Assembly: GCA_014529385.2 (NCBI GenBank) | Contig: CM043969.1 | Coordinates: 68,165,676 to 68,229,675, forward strand | From: Adiantum capillus-veneris | Lineage: Eukaryota > Streptophyta > Polypodiopsida > Polypodiales > Pteridaceae | Reading direction: 5' to 3' | Length of the DNA stretch: 64,000 nucleotides | In this document: positions 1 to 10,767 of the stretch, in pieces | Position numbering within the stretch: position 1 is the stretch's first letter | Layout: every line of letters starts with the position of its first letter | The notes under the pieces: model-generated | What the model was told of the DNA's origin: nothing | The model's input: the letters and a program-made list of their open reading frames with translations, nothing else | Databases searched by the model: none | Program-made: the position numbers and the translations under genes

Positions 1-160
1 GGGTGTGCTTTTTGACAGATTTTCTTCAGGTAAACAGTTCTTTTGGGAAGCAGCTTGTGTTAGCTTTGTGCTGAGATTTTGTATAGATTTTTTCTTGCAT
101 TGGAGAGGAGATTTGTGAATCTCTTGGAGGTTCTTTTGCTCTCTTGTGTGCATCCACAAT

Positions 161-721
161 ATGGCTCAATCTATGGCAAAAGAGATTTTTGGTGCGTTTA
201 CATCTGAAGACAAATTGGATGGTACCAACTATTCTCTTTGGTCTTTTATGGCCAAAAATGTTTTGGTTGGTAAAGGATTGTGGGATTATGTATCTGGAGA
301 TGAAGTTCGTCCAGGTAGCATTGCACGTGCCACGCCTGGTCGTGGTGCAGCTGTTGGTGCAGGACCCACACAAGTCACTCCAAAGCAAAAGAGATGGGAT
401 ACTAAAGATGCACAAGCTATGGCTGTGATTGCCTTAACCATAAAGAGGACAATCACACCACATATCAGATCTTGCAGAACTTCTGAGGATGCTTGGAACA
501 CTCTGCAAGCTATGTTTGGAGGAATAAACGCTTCCAGAATAGAGTTTTTGAAGAAACAACTTGACAAAATACAGATGGACAAAGGTGACGATATTGTCGA
601 GCATCTTACAAAAATCAGGGATCTTAAAGAGCAATTGCTTAGCATTGATGAAGTGATTCCAGAGAAGGACTTGGTTTCTAAAACACTCAATTCACTACCA
701 CCATCTTATCTGACTTTTTAG
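161..721 (+). pseudogene. gag: Copia Gag (capsid) region
   Basis: The product would be the structural protein that forms the cytoplasmic virus-like particle and packages the element RNA. The likely start is the ATG at 161 (MAQSMAKEIF), 15 bases inside the open frame, because the conserved Copia Gag opening follows it directly: a KLDGTNYSLW stretch and then KGLWDYVSG. The later stretch with DAWNTLQAMFGG, a run of charged helices and LKEQLLSIDE is the usual UBN2-type Gag body. The nucleocapsid zinc knuckle follows in the next part. Gag and Pol of Copia elements are normally one polyprotein. Confidence 0.85.
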
Positions 722-829
722 ACTTCTTTGACTCTGTCTTTGCGAGCTAATCCTGAGCCTCTTCATTTTGAAGAGTTAGTGGCTTTGCTATTGCAGGAGG
801 ATCAATCACGTAAGAACAAGTCTTTATAG

Positions 830-1440
830 GTGGATGGTATGGATCATGCTCTTGTTGTACAGAACAAAAACAAGGGTAAAGAGAGTGCTCATTACTCCAA
901 GTCTGGTGCAGGACAGTCTTCAGAGAAGTCTAAATGTGATTCCGACAAGTCCAAGAAGAAAGGTAAATGTCACTACTGCAAGAAACCTAGTCACTACATT
1001 AGTGAGTGTAAAAAGCGAATTGCTAAAGAAAAGAAGAAAGAGTCAAGTTTGGTTGTTTCAGCTTCTGGTGATTCTTCTACAGCTAAAGAAGAGTCTGCAA
1101 ACTTTGTGCAGGATTCTTATGCTTTCGTAGTATGTTCAGATTTTTCTGCTTACAGTGTTGACGAGACACAAATGATTTGGTACTTTGATAGTGGTGCATT
1201 CAGGCATATTACTTCAAGGAAGGATTTGTTTTGTTCATTGGATGCAGCTCCAGCAGGAAAGAAGGTGACATGTGCAAATAATGCTTCTTATCCAATCAAA
1301 GGCGTTGGTAAGATTTTGATTACCATTTCAGATGGTTCAGATTTATGCTTGCCAGATGTCTTATATATTCCAGGGATCAAGAAGAATTTGTTGTCTGTAT
1401 CCTCTCTTGCAAAAAATGGTCTTCGGGTCATTTTTCAGGA
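830..1440 (+). pseudogene. Copia nucleocapsid zinc knuckle and aspartic protease
   Basis: A lysine- and serine-rich stretch leads to one CX2CX4HX4C zinc knuckle at 968-1009 (CHYCKKPSHYISEC), which binds the genomic RNA. About 60 residues later comes the retropepsin active site WYFDSGA (Asp at 1187), followed by the Copia-type pattern LPDVLYIPGIKKNLLSVSSL at about 1350-1405. The protease would cut the polyprotein inside the particle. The integrase follows directly in the same reading frame, as expected for Copia. Confidence 0.88.
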
Positions 1441-1597
1441 TGACAGATGTGTTGTACGAGATCGAGAGAATGGTTATTCTCTTATCACTACAGGTACGCT
1501 GGAAAATGGACTATTTGTGCTAGATCGTTATGAAAAGGAGATTCAGGTATGTATTGCAGAAACAAAGACTCAGGCAATGCAGGATGCTGAGTTGTGG

Positions 1598-2510
1598 CAT
1601 GCTAGATTTGGGCATGTTAGTTATGGCAGTTTGATGACTTTACAACGTCATAATATGGTGCATGATTTGTCTTTATTGGAGATGCCACCAAGACATGTAT
1701 GTGAAGGTTGCGTTCTTGGAAAGATGCACATATTTGCATTTTCGCAGGATGGTTCGGTTAAAGGGACACGAAAGTTGCAGCTTGTACACAGTGATGTATG
1801 TGGTCCTATGAGGATGCCATCTACAGGAAATAGCCTTTATTTTGTGACCTTCATTGATGACTTTTCCAGGTTTTTTTGGGTGTATCCACTCAAGGCAAAG
1901 TCAGATGTGTTTGCAGTTTTTCAACATTATGTCGCCATGGTTGAAAATGAAACAGGTTGCAAAGTACAGACTCTTCGTACCGATCGAGGAGGTGAATACA
2001 TGTCAGGTGCATTTAAGGATTTTTTGGGAAAGAAAGGCATTAAACACCAATGCACTATGCCATACACACCACAACAGAACGGTGTTGCAGAAAGGAAGAA
2101 CAGGTCTTTAATGGAGACGGCTAGATGTATGCTCAAGGCTAAGAGTTTGCCTCATAAGCTATGGATGGAGGCAGTTGCTTGTGCAGCACATGTTTTGAAC
2201 AGGTGTCCTACTCGTGCCTTGAAGACCATTACTCCATATGAAGCTTGGTATGACAGAAAACCTTCAGTCAGTTATCTTCGTGTTTTTGGTTGTCTTGCTT
2301 ATGCTCACATCCCTCAGCAGTTACGTGGGAAGCTTGATGATAAGGCAATCAAATGTATATTTGTGGGGTACAGTAGTGGAAGTAAAGGTTATAGACTTTA
2401 CAATCCTACTACAAACAAGATTTTTGAAAGTCGTGATGTAATTTTTGCAGAAACTACAGCTCAACCTATGGTTGCTTTTGATGTACCTCATATGCAAACA
2501 CATGATGTAT
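1598..2510 (+). pseudogene. Copia integrase
   Basis: The N-terminal HHCC zinc domain is visible: HARFGH (His codons near 1598 and 1613) with CEGC near 1700-1710. The catalytic core has the D,D-35-E triad: Asp in HSDVCGPM (1793), Asp in RTDRGGEY (1982) and Glu in NGVAERKNR (2090), with 62 and 35 residues between. The stretch YEAWYDRKPSVSYLRVFGC and the later KCIFVGYSSGSKGYRLYNP are the usual Copia integrase C-terminal marks. The enzyme would insert the cDNA into nuclear DNA. Confidence 0.9.
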
Positions 2511-2819
2511 TTGAAGGTTTGCTTCCTTCTTTTGTGGAGAATCAAGAATCACAACAGGTTGATAATCTTGATCAATCTTTTGATTAGCATGTGACACCTC
2601 ATGATGTAGAGAAAATTGTGCATGAAGAGCAAGAAGTTCTCAGGGAAGAAAGAACTTTGCCTAAATGGGTTCAAAAAACTTTGCAGGATAGCAAGTTGGA
2701 TGCACCGTTGCCACGAAAAACACGTGTTGGTACTACTTTTGGCAGAGAGCAAGTAGATTTGGCTTGCTTTAGCACTCTTTGTGATGCAGATGAGCCTGAT
2801 TCATTTGAACAAGCTTTAG

Positions 2820-3600
2820 AGTGTGTTCAGTGGAAAGATGCTATGCAGCAAGAAATTGATTCTATTCATAAGAATCATACATGGGATCTAGTGGACTTGC
2901 CTACAGGTAAAAAGCCTATTGGTACAAAGTGGGTTTTTAAGGTAAAAAAGAAACAAGATGGTACTGTTGACAGGTACAAAGCAAGGCTTGTGGCAAAAGG
3001 CTATGCGCAATAGAAAGGCATAGATTATGATGAAACCTTTGCTCCTACTTCTCGTGCGTCCATAGTTAGATCACTAGTTGCAATTGTTGCTCATCATGGT
3101 TGGAAAGTGCATTAGTTGGATATCAAAACTGCTTTTTTGAATGGTGATTTGAAGGAAGAAGTTTATGTAAGTCAACCAAGTGGTTTTGTTGTAAAAGGTC
3201 AAGAGCAAAAGGTATGTAGATTGCGTAAAGCTTTGTATGGTCTCAAACAGGCTCCAAGAGCATGGTATGAGAAGATACATACTTATTTGATTGGCCAGGG
3301 ATTTCAGAATAGTCCAACAGAAAGTACTTTGTATGTCAAAAAGAGAGATGGAGTTCTCATTATGCTAACACTTTATGTGGATGATATGCTTCTTACAGGC
3401 AATACTGCAGATGAAATTGAAGCGTTTAAAGATGCTTTGAGAAAAACCTTTGAGATGTCTGATCTTGGTTTGCTACATTATTACTTGGGTATTCAGTTTG
3501 TGCAATCAGAGGATGGCATATACATGTTGCAGGCAAAATATTTGCATAAAATTTTGGACAAGTTTGGTATGCAAAATTGTAAGCCAATCTCTACACCCGT
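2820..3600 (+). pseudogene. Copia reverse transcriptase
   Basis: RVT_2-type motifs occur in order: WKDAMQQEIDSI, KWVFKVKKKQDG, YKARLVAKGYAQ, then DIKTAFLNGDL (catalytic Asp), LYGLKQAPRAWY, and the YVDD box at 3374-3385 followed by MLLTG. Downstream are SDLGLLHYYLGI and the ST-PVE box. These are diagnostic of Ty1/Copia RT. The enzyme copies genomic RNA to cDNA inside the particle. The region is decayed and is described as a fossil. Confidence 0.9.
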
Positions 3601-3879
3601 AGAAACTGGATCAAAGTTGAGCATGCATGATGCTGGAGAACCTTTTGATGTACATACTTATGCAGCAGCGGTTGGTTGCTTGATATATTTGGCAGGCAAC
3701 ACTCGTCCAGACATTCAATTTGGGGTTTCACAAGCAAGCAGATTTATGCACAGCCCAGGTATGCATCATTGGCAGGCTGTGAAGCGCATACTTCGTTACC
3801 TTTCAGGTACCCCTAATCTTGCCATGTTCTTTCCAAGGGGGGATATGTATGGAAAGCACAGTTCTATGCAGCTTCTTGG

Positions 3880-4342
3880 TTACAGCGATTCAGATTGGGC
3901 TGGTGATTTTGACACACGACATTCCACAAGTGGGAATTGTTTTTTCTTGGGAAATGCATGTATATCTTGGCTAAGCAAGAAGCAACCCACAGTGGCTACA
4001 TCAACTTGTGAAGCTGAGTACAGGGCAGCTTTCACGGCAACAGTTGATTATGTATGGATACGCAGGTTATTGGCAGATCTTTGTGAGTGTCAACAGGCAC
4101 CCACTACCATTTTCACTTACAGTCAAAGTGCTATGGCAATTGCAAGGAATCCAATATTTCATGCAAGAACAAAGCACATAGAGGTTCACTACCACTATGT
4201 CAGGGAAAGGCTACATGCAGGGGAGATCACACTAACTTACTGTCCTACACAGGATAACATTGCAGATCTATTTACGAAGGCGTTATCACGAGAAAAGTTT
4301 GAAGCTTTCCGAAAAGCTTTGGGCTTACTCTCATACACATGA
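3880..4342 (+). pseudogene. Copia RNase H and Pol C-terminus
   Basis: The Copia-specific RNase H opening YSDSDWAGD (about 3883) is followed by RHSTSGNCFFLG, ISWLSKKQPTVATSTCEAEYRA, and a histidine-bearing HIEVHYHYVRE near the end. The final stretch IADLFTKALSREKFEAFRKALGL is the standard Copia Pol terminus. RNase H would degrade the RNA strand of the hybrid and leave the polypurine primer. Coding ends 38 bases before the polypurine tract. Confidence 0.9.
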
Positions 4343-4389
4343 CGATTTGCTACCTTGTACGGATTCACACTATCACTACAGGGGGGATT

Positions 4390-4668
4390 TGTAGACATGT
4401 AGTAGTGTTAGTGTGTATACGCGCTTCACCAGGGGCACTTTTCTCCCACTGGGTTTTTCCCCCTGGACATGTGGTGTGAAAGGACACCTTATCTCTTAGG
4501 GTCTCATATAAGCTTTGTAGCTCTGAGTTTGTACAAACTCTATTATTCTAATACAGAGAGATAGACTACAGAGATCTTGTACGCAAGCTCTGTGTCTTCT
4601 CCTTCTCCATCTTCTTTCTACTCTGAGTTGTTGTCTTCCTTCTGTTTCCTGTTTCATCATCTTCAACA
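4390..4668 (+). repeat. 3' LTR of the Copia element
   Basis: The polypurine tract AGGGGGGAT at 4380-4388 lies just before TGTAGACATG, and the unit closes with TTCAACA at 4668, giving a 279-bp LTR with TG...CA ends. A CATATAAG box at 4505-4512 is the likely TATA element. The partner 5' LTR is outside the window, so identity cannot be measured. The right border is independently fixed by the jump into chromovirus LTR sequence. Confidence 0.82.
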
Positions 4669-4758
4669 CTATGCTCATTAGGAACTTTTTCTTAATGAAA
4701 TGCTCACTATGTTATCAATTTCCGCTACACAGAAGTTACTAGTGCATTAAATGTTACA
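4669..4758 (+). repeat. Remnant of chromovirus 5' LTR
   Basis: CTATGCTCAT followed by a stretch ending CACTATGTTATCAA matches 11840-11889 with a few differences. The remnant continues to GTTACA at 4758, directly before the primer site, so this is the U5 end of the LTR. Everything upstream is displaced by the Copia element. Confidence 0.75.
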
Positions 4759-4759
4759 T

Positions 4760-4771
4760 TGGTATCATAGC
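4760..4771 (+). other. Primer binding site (initiator tRNA-Met type)
   Basis: TGGTATCATAGC matches 11 of 12 bases of TGGTATCAGAGC, the complement of the 3' end of plant initiator tRNA-Met used by most chromoviruses. It begins two bases after the LTR end. Confidence 0.75.
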
Positions 4772-5171
4772 TATTGGTTTCTCTTTTCTTGCTCAAGAAG
4801 AGAGTTCCTAAAGCTCGCTACAGATGGTTGGTTTTATTAATTGAAAAAGAGGAAGTAGAATAGGGATTTTTCATCCTTGAAGCACTCCTGCTTTATGCAG
4901 TTAACGGGGATACTGTTGAGAGCTATGGTCTTAATAATGGAGTCCTACGGAGCTTTGCCTATGGCTTAACCATTATTGAGCTATTAGAAGCTTGACAGGA
5001 ACCAGTGCTATCTTGGCTTTGTTGTACCCTCTCTTCTATTCCTTGAAATTAATCATATTCGAGCCATGGGTATAGATGCTTGAGTGCTTATCTTTGAAGG
5101 TAAAGAGGAGTAGAAACTAGGGCTTGAACTGCCAAAGTACAAGTGAAAATTTACACCTAAAATTTGCTAGT
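4772..5171 (+). other. Chromovirus untranslated leader
   Basis: This 400-base stretch lies between the primer site and the first Gag ATG. I see no conserved coding motif or strong repeat in it. Confidence 0.55.
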
Positions 5172-6640
5172 ATGGCTGACAAGGGAAAAGAGATTGAAAT
5201 GAATGTTGATAGATTTGGTTTTGCTAATGAAAGAGCAACTAATGATGTCCCTATGCTTGTAAATTATCTTGTTTCTAGGCTTCAACAAGCCTTGGGAAAT
5301 CCATCCCTCCAAGATGAAGTGCTACAACAATTGTGCACCCATGGTATTCTCCAAACTCCCCACCAAGAAGAGAGAGTACCTAGGAAAGCTCCTGGTGAGA
5401 CTTCCAAAAGAGAAATCTCTCCGATAAGGGAAGAAGAGGAGGATCTGTACGAAGGGCTCAAAAGCCTACTACTAGATGAGGCATCTCCCTCTCAAAGGAG
5501 AACCCAAGTTTCAACGGTAGAGCCCCCACCAAAAGAACGAGAAAGAAGTGAGTCTCCTGCCCACCTCAGTGGAGATGGATCTACCAAGACGGCGAGAAAA
5601 ACGCTCTCCAACACCCCCTAAACGGATAATACCATCGCACACTCCTCTCACCATAATTCAAAGAGGGAAGAGAGAAAACAAGAGAAGAAAAAGGTGAGAA
5701 ATAGGTCACCCTCTTCTCCATCTTCCTCTTCTAAAGAAAGTGACGGTGCAGAAAAGGAGGAACAAGGGAAGAAAAAGGTGAGAAAGAGGTCACCCTCTTC
5801 TCCATCCTCCTCATCATCTTCCTCTTCTGAAGAAACTGATGGTGCAGCTCTCAAACCGCCCAAGAAAAGCGGCCATAGGAAATCCTATGCCTCCTAGAAA
5901 GGTCATTTAAGCTCAAAATTCTCAAAGAAGGAGGAAAGAACACCTCTTTCCTTACCTACGATGGCACCTTTGGTTTTACCAACAAATTCTTGGCCTTTAT
6001 CCAACAATTCGATGTGGCGTTTGGAGATGAGGGCTTCAGGGAGTCCTCTAAGCTACGTCATGTAGCTATGCATTTTCAAAAGTCTGCCAAGAAATGGTGG
6101 TCTAGCCTACGAGCAAAAGGTGAAGCTCCACAAACATGGAAATCTTTAAGAGCTTCCATCATGAAGCAATTTTTGGCCAGCGATGCCAAAGACAAAGTAC
6201 TCATCGAATGGCAAAGCTTGAAGCTTTGTCCCTATGAATCTATCCACAAATATGTAGACAAGTTTTGGGATTTACATCTCAAAGCAACTATTTTGTGCAC
6301 GGTTATCTGAGGATATGAGGGAGTATGTTAACTCCCAAAGGCCTCACACCATATCTGCAATCATACACCATATTATGGTGGCTTCAAGAATCAACTTTCA
6401 ACAAAGGGCTAAGAGAAATCTTAAGCCCATGGAAGACAAGGACCGTAATGAGCCTAAGGGGAAGGACAATGTCCAAAAGCCTCCCAAAGGCAATGCCAAC
6501 AACAACAAAGCTAAGGAGAAGGGTGTTTATAAAGGCAAAAATAAGAGCTAGAGCTTTCGCGAAAAGATAACCATTGTTTCAAGTGCGGGGAGCAAGGGCA
6601 TGCCTATCGTGCTTGGCCCCACAAGAATACACGTAATGAG
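5172..6640 (+). pseudogene. gag: Chromovirus Gag region
   Basis: The reading starts at MADKGKEIEMNVDRFGF (ATG at 5172). An acidic, Ser/Pro/Arg-rich region follows, with two near-identical copies of a KKVRKRSPSSPSSSS-type stretch at about 5685-5735 and 5770-5840. The retrotransposon Gag core is at 5960-6300, with the pattern FIQQFDVAFGDEGF, KKWWSSLRAKGEAPQTW, and MKQFLASDAKDKVLIEWQSL. A zinc-knuckle-like stretch with FKCGEQGHAY lies at about 6575-6620. The protein would form the particle. It is decayed. Confidence 0.78.
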
Positions 6641-6655
6641 CCTCCTAGAGCTACC

Positions 6656-7057
6656 TTGGTCAAAATTCAAGAAGAGGATGCTCATCACAAAGGATCTCCT
6701 CTATGTCATGCTTGGGGAAAGGTAAGAGAACATGATGCTTTCATTCTCTTTGACCCTGGTTCTACTCACAATTTCATATCCACAGAGTTGCTCAGCAAGC
6801 TAGGCATCCAAGCTTATGAGGTGGGAGATGTCCTACATGCCGATCGTGCTTTCAAGGGACAAGAAGCCTCAGTCACTCCCTTAGTTGGGAAATTGAGGCT
6901 CCATGTCCAAAGCTATGTGGACAAGGAGGATTTACTCATCTCTGCTCTCAAACATGAGGATGTAATCCTAGGGGCACCATGGTTTGATTGCATGGCTACC
7001 AATGTTAAATTCCCTGAAAGACAAATCTACTTTAGGTACAGGGAAAAAGATATGTAA
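6656..7057 (+). pseudogene. Chromovirus aspartic protease
   Basis: The active-site stretch FDPGSTHNFIST near 6750-6785 and the hydrophobic VILGAPWFD near 6960-6990 are the two halves of a Ty3/Gypsy retropepsin fold. It sits between Gag and RT as expected. A linker of about 270 bases without clear motifs separates it from RT. Confidence 0.82.
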
Positions 7058-7329
7058 ATAGATGCTAAGGAGTTGGGTAGTACCATACCCATTGTACATA
7101 AGAAAGCTTTCGATAAGTCAATAAAGAGCTCTATTTCCATGTACATGAATTTTGTTAAAGATTCTCAAAATGAACCTAATGTTTTAGCAAAAGAAGATAT
7201 AAACAATCAAAAGGAATTAGAGTTATCGAATTTCCTCAAGGGATTCCAAGATGATTTTATTGACGACATCCCTTGTGAGCTACCTCCCAAACAAGGGGAT
7301 GAGGACCATGCAATTGAGTTTCTCAAGCT

Positions 7330-7980
7330 CAACAAGAGGAGATTATGCAGCAAGTGCATGAGTTGGTTGAGAAAAGCATGGTTAGGCCTAGCTCATCTCC
7401 ATTTTGTTCACCAGTGTTATTAGTGGAAAAGAAAGATGGCACATATCGTATGTGTGTCAACTATAGAACAGTAAATAGGATCACTATCAAGAATAGGTTT
7501 CCCACTCCACGGGTAGAAGACCTATTTGATAAGCTACAGGGGTCCACCTACTTCAATAGGATTGACCTAAAAAGTGGCTACCATCAAATAAGGATAGTTG
7601 ATCAAGACATTGTAAAGATCGCATTTCACATTACGATTGGTCTTTATGACTACATTGTCATGCCTTTTGGCTTGACCAATGCACCAACCACATTTAATTG
7701 CCTGATGGAGAAGCTATTCACGCCTCACCAAACCTTTACTTCATCTACTCTAAATCATTAGACGAGCACAAGCAACACGTCCAGGTAATATTTCAAGTTT
7801 TACAAGAGAATAAACTTTATATTAATCAAAAGAAAATTTATTTTTCTTACAAGAGATTCAGTATTTAGGTCACATTATCTCTCAAGATGGCATCCAAATG
7901 GATCCATCAAAGTTAGAGGTAGTACAAGGATGGCCTAATCCAAGGAAAAGTTCTCACAAATCGCGGGACCATTACATGAT
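7330..7980 (+). pseudogene. Chromovirus reverse transcriptase
   Basis: Motifs in order are VLLVEKKDGTYRMCVNYRTVN, RFPTPRVEDLFDKLQGSTYF, RIDLKSGYHQIRI (catalytic Asp) and MPFGLTNAPTTF. Further decayed palm and thumb sequence follows to the LGHIIS-like stretch near 7870-7900. This is a typical Ty3/Gypsy RT. The region is damaged, and parts after 7760 are recognisable only in pieces. Confidence 0.85.
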
Positions 7981-8019
7981 CTAAAAAAGAAAAACGTTAG
8001 GTATACATGGTCCACCAAG

Positions 8020-8433
8020 GAGAATAATGCTTTCGAAAATCTTAAAGAGAATCTTATCTCTCAACCTGTGCTTACACTTCTGGATCTCTCAAAGCTGTTT
8101 GAGGTCCAATGTGACACCTGTGGCGATTGTCTTGGAGCTGTTTTGCTCCAAGAAGGGCACACCATAGCCTATGAAAGTCGAAGGCTCGACCCTATTGAGC
8201 AATCTCTAGGTATATATGAGAAGGAACTCTTAGCAGTTCTACATGCTCTAGACTCGTGGAAGCACTATTTATTGGGAACTCCTTTCATTCTGCGAACGGA
8301 TCACCAAAGCCTTAAGTACTTCAAGCTCTCCAACAAACAAACGAGGTGGACAAATTTCCTTTTGCAATTTCATTTTCATATTGCTCACATTGCTGGCAAG
8401 CATAATCAAGTAGCCGATGCACTCTCAAGATGA
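8020..8433 (+). pseudogene. Chromovirus RNase H
   Basis: Clear Ty3/Gypsy RNase H marks are the FEVQCD opening, GAVLLQEGHTIAYESR, YEKELLAVLHALDSWKHYL, RTDHQSLKY and the closing HNQVADALSR. It follows RT directly and would remove template RNA during cDNA synthesis. Confidence 0.87.
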
Positions 8434-8639
8434 CCAAGAGTGAATGTGGTATCCATAGCAACTCATAATGATCTATCTTCTATGATAGATGAGTATGCTA
8501 TCTATCCCAATTTTAAAGATGGTATTTCAGCCCTTGCACTAGGGAAGAAGGAAGAACCATTTTCCTTACAAGATGGTTATCTTCTCTATGGCAACAAACT
8601 ATGTGTTACTAACTTCACTACGTGAGAAAGTAATGTATG

Positions 8640-9800
8640 AATTCCATGCTCCTTATGTGGGGCATAGAGGGATTTAGTCTACCCTAAAAGGGATAGAAAA
8701 ATACTTCTATTGTCTTGCCATGAAAGCAAACATACAAGAGTATGTTTCAAAATCATTGTGGTATGCCAAAAGACAAATTTTGATAGAGGGAAGCAACCTG
8801 GATTGCTTCAACCTTTGCCAATCCCTAATTCACCATGGGAGAGAATATTTATGGATTTTATATTTGGATTGCCCAAGTCTATCCATGGAAATACAAAAAT
8901 ATGGACAATAGTAGACACGTTTAGCCAACAAGCACATTTCATACCTGTCAAAAAGACTATCAAGGCCCATCAAATGGCAGCCCTTTTTATATCACAAATC
9001 TTCAAGTACCATGGCTTGCCGTGTCTATAGTGTCGGATAGAGATCCTACAATGACCAGTAATTTCTGGAAGGGTCTCTTTGAGAATTTAGGTACAGGGCT
9101 AAAGTTCTCTTTGGCCTATCACCCGCAAATAGATGGTTAAAGTGAAATAGCCAACCTAACAATTCTTGATCTACTAAAAGCTTATGTCACAAAAGTAGAT
9201 CAAAAGTCCCAATGGGAGAATTACTTTCCTTTAGTGGAGTATGCTTACAATAACATTGTACATACTTCCATGGGAAAAGCACCTTTTGAGGTGATAGAGG
9301 CAAGATCAAAAAGTCCCCTGCTACTTAAGGTACATGGGAAGATCTTTGCTACTTAAGGTACATGGGAAGATCTTTGCTGCAGATAAATATAGCCAAGACC
9401 TGCAAGAATCTTTCCAAAAGATTAAGGATGCTATATCCATCTCTCAGCAAAGGCAAAAGGTTGTTGTTGATAAGCACAGAAGATCTCTAGCCTTTGAACA
9501 AAATGATTGGGTCTTGCTTAAGTTTCCCAAGGCTCGATTAAGGCACATTACGGGCAAGAATCCTACGGGACATCAAAAGTACTATGCTAAGTTAGCAAAA
9601 AGATACTATGGTCCCTTTCAGATTCTTAGGCCAATCAATGAGATGACCTATCAACTCAAGTTTCCCAACCATTGGCTCATACACAATGCTTTCCATGTGA
9701 GCCTACTAAAGCCTTACCAAGGAGAGCCACCTCAAGAAGCAACCATTGAAGACCCACAAGAGATCGAGGACCACAAAGAGGTACTTCAGCCCGAGTCCAT
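8640..9800 (+). pseudogene. Chromovirus integrase with GPY/F module
   Basis: Recognisable parts are an HHCC-like zinc region near 8640-8770, the core opening PWERIFMDFIFGLPKS (8840-8880), [18 protein letters not shown], and a decayed stretch with an HPQIDG-like segment (9115-9135). The C-terminal module [21 protein letters not shown]...[12 protein letters not shown] lies at 9600-9720. The GPY/F module is typical of chromoviruses and Metaviridae. The region has several breaks. Confidence 0.83.
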
Positions 9801-9905
9801 TCTCTGACACGAAGACAAGGTTTTATAAGGCGGTAAGACTATCCGATGATATCTTATCAACTTTAAAAATTATCCTTTTGAAGATGCTAGATGGATGCAA
9901 GACAT
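9800..9905 (+). pseudogene. Chromodomain-like tail of integrase
   Basis: Directly after the GPY/F module, one forward frame shows the chromodomain pattern YLINFKNYPFEDARWMQ, which parallels the family form YLVKWKGYP...TWE. In chromoviruses this domain reads histone marks and steers insertion, usually to heterochromatin. The copy is decayed. Confidence 0.65.
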
Positions 9906-10308
9906 ATAATTAAAGGATAACCTAAACCTTGTCAATGCTCACAATGATTCCCTAGAGTAAGCAAATGTAAATATATATAAATGAACAAAGTTTTTGTCTT
10001 ATAAGACTCTCTTTTCTTTATTGTGCACAAATGTTAATAAGTATGCATGCTTAGGATCATGTTTGTGGAGACGTCTCCCGAACACCGAGTGAGTTTGTCA
10101 CTCTACTATGGAAGATTGATACGGACTATTGTGTAGACATGCTTGCGGCAGCTAATGCTCTCAAGCACCAAATGGACTAGTCATCCATTCTTGAACTGTG
10201 TCGTAGGGTAAAATAGGGATCCTCTACCCGCTAGCAAACGGACTAATGACCAGGATTTATCTTCTCTACCTCATAGTCAAGGACGACTATGATTTCAAGA
10301 GAGGGTAA
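9906..10308 (+). other. Chromovirus 3' untranslated region and polypurine tract
   Basis: No coding signal is visible. The stretch ends in the purine tract AAGAGAGGGTAA (10297-10308), immediately before the LTR start TGTCATAA. This is the expected site for plus-strand priming. Confidence 0.65.
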
Positions 10309-10681
10309 TGTCATAAAAACTAATATCTAATTCTCCCAAATGATTTTCTCATGTTAACCTAGTCATTTAATATGGGAAGGTACCAGGGGAGTAAAAGCTA
10401 GAATATCTGTAAGGCTGCCAGATCGGTCTTCGTAGGGATCCAAAGGAGGGAAAATAGGGATCCAAAGGGCGACAATGTGCAAAACAGAAATGTGCTTAGA
10501 TGGGGCTTAAAAGAATTAAGGTTCAGCTCCATTAATACTTTCATAGGCTAAGGTTCCAAAAATTAAGTAATAAATCCAATGGCTAAAGGTGGAAAATATT
10601 GGATGGTTATGGGAAGACTAAAAAGTCTTCCCACATCCCTACGAAGGAGGGGGCGAGCCCTAATGGTAGGGGATGAGAAAG

Positions 10682-10767
<86 letters not shown>

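Larger units (their letters stand above)
1..4668 (+). mobile_element. Ty1/Copia LTR retrotransposon, 5' LTR off the left edge
   Basis: Domains run in the Copia order Gag, zinc knuckle, protease, integrase, RT, RNase H, then a polypurine tract and a 279-bp 3' LTR. Integrase before RT separates it from Ty3/Gypsy. The first 160 bases look like 5' untranslated leader. The element ends in CAACA at 4668, and the next base begins sequence that matches the chromovirus 3' LTR from 11840. It therefore sits inside the chromovirus 5' LTR, and CTATG (4669-4673) is the expected right half of its target duplication. It is a fossil with roughly four or five breaks. The lineage within Copia is not resolved. 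Confidence 0.93.
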
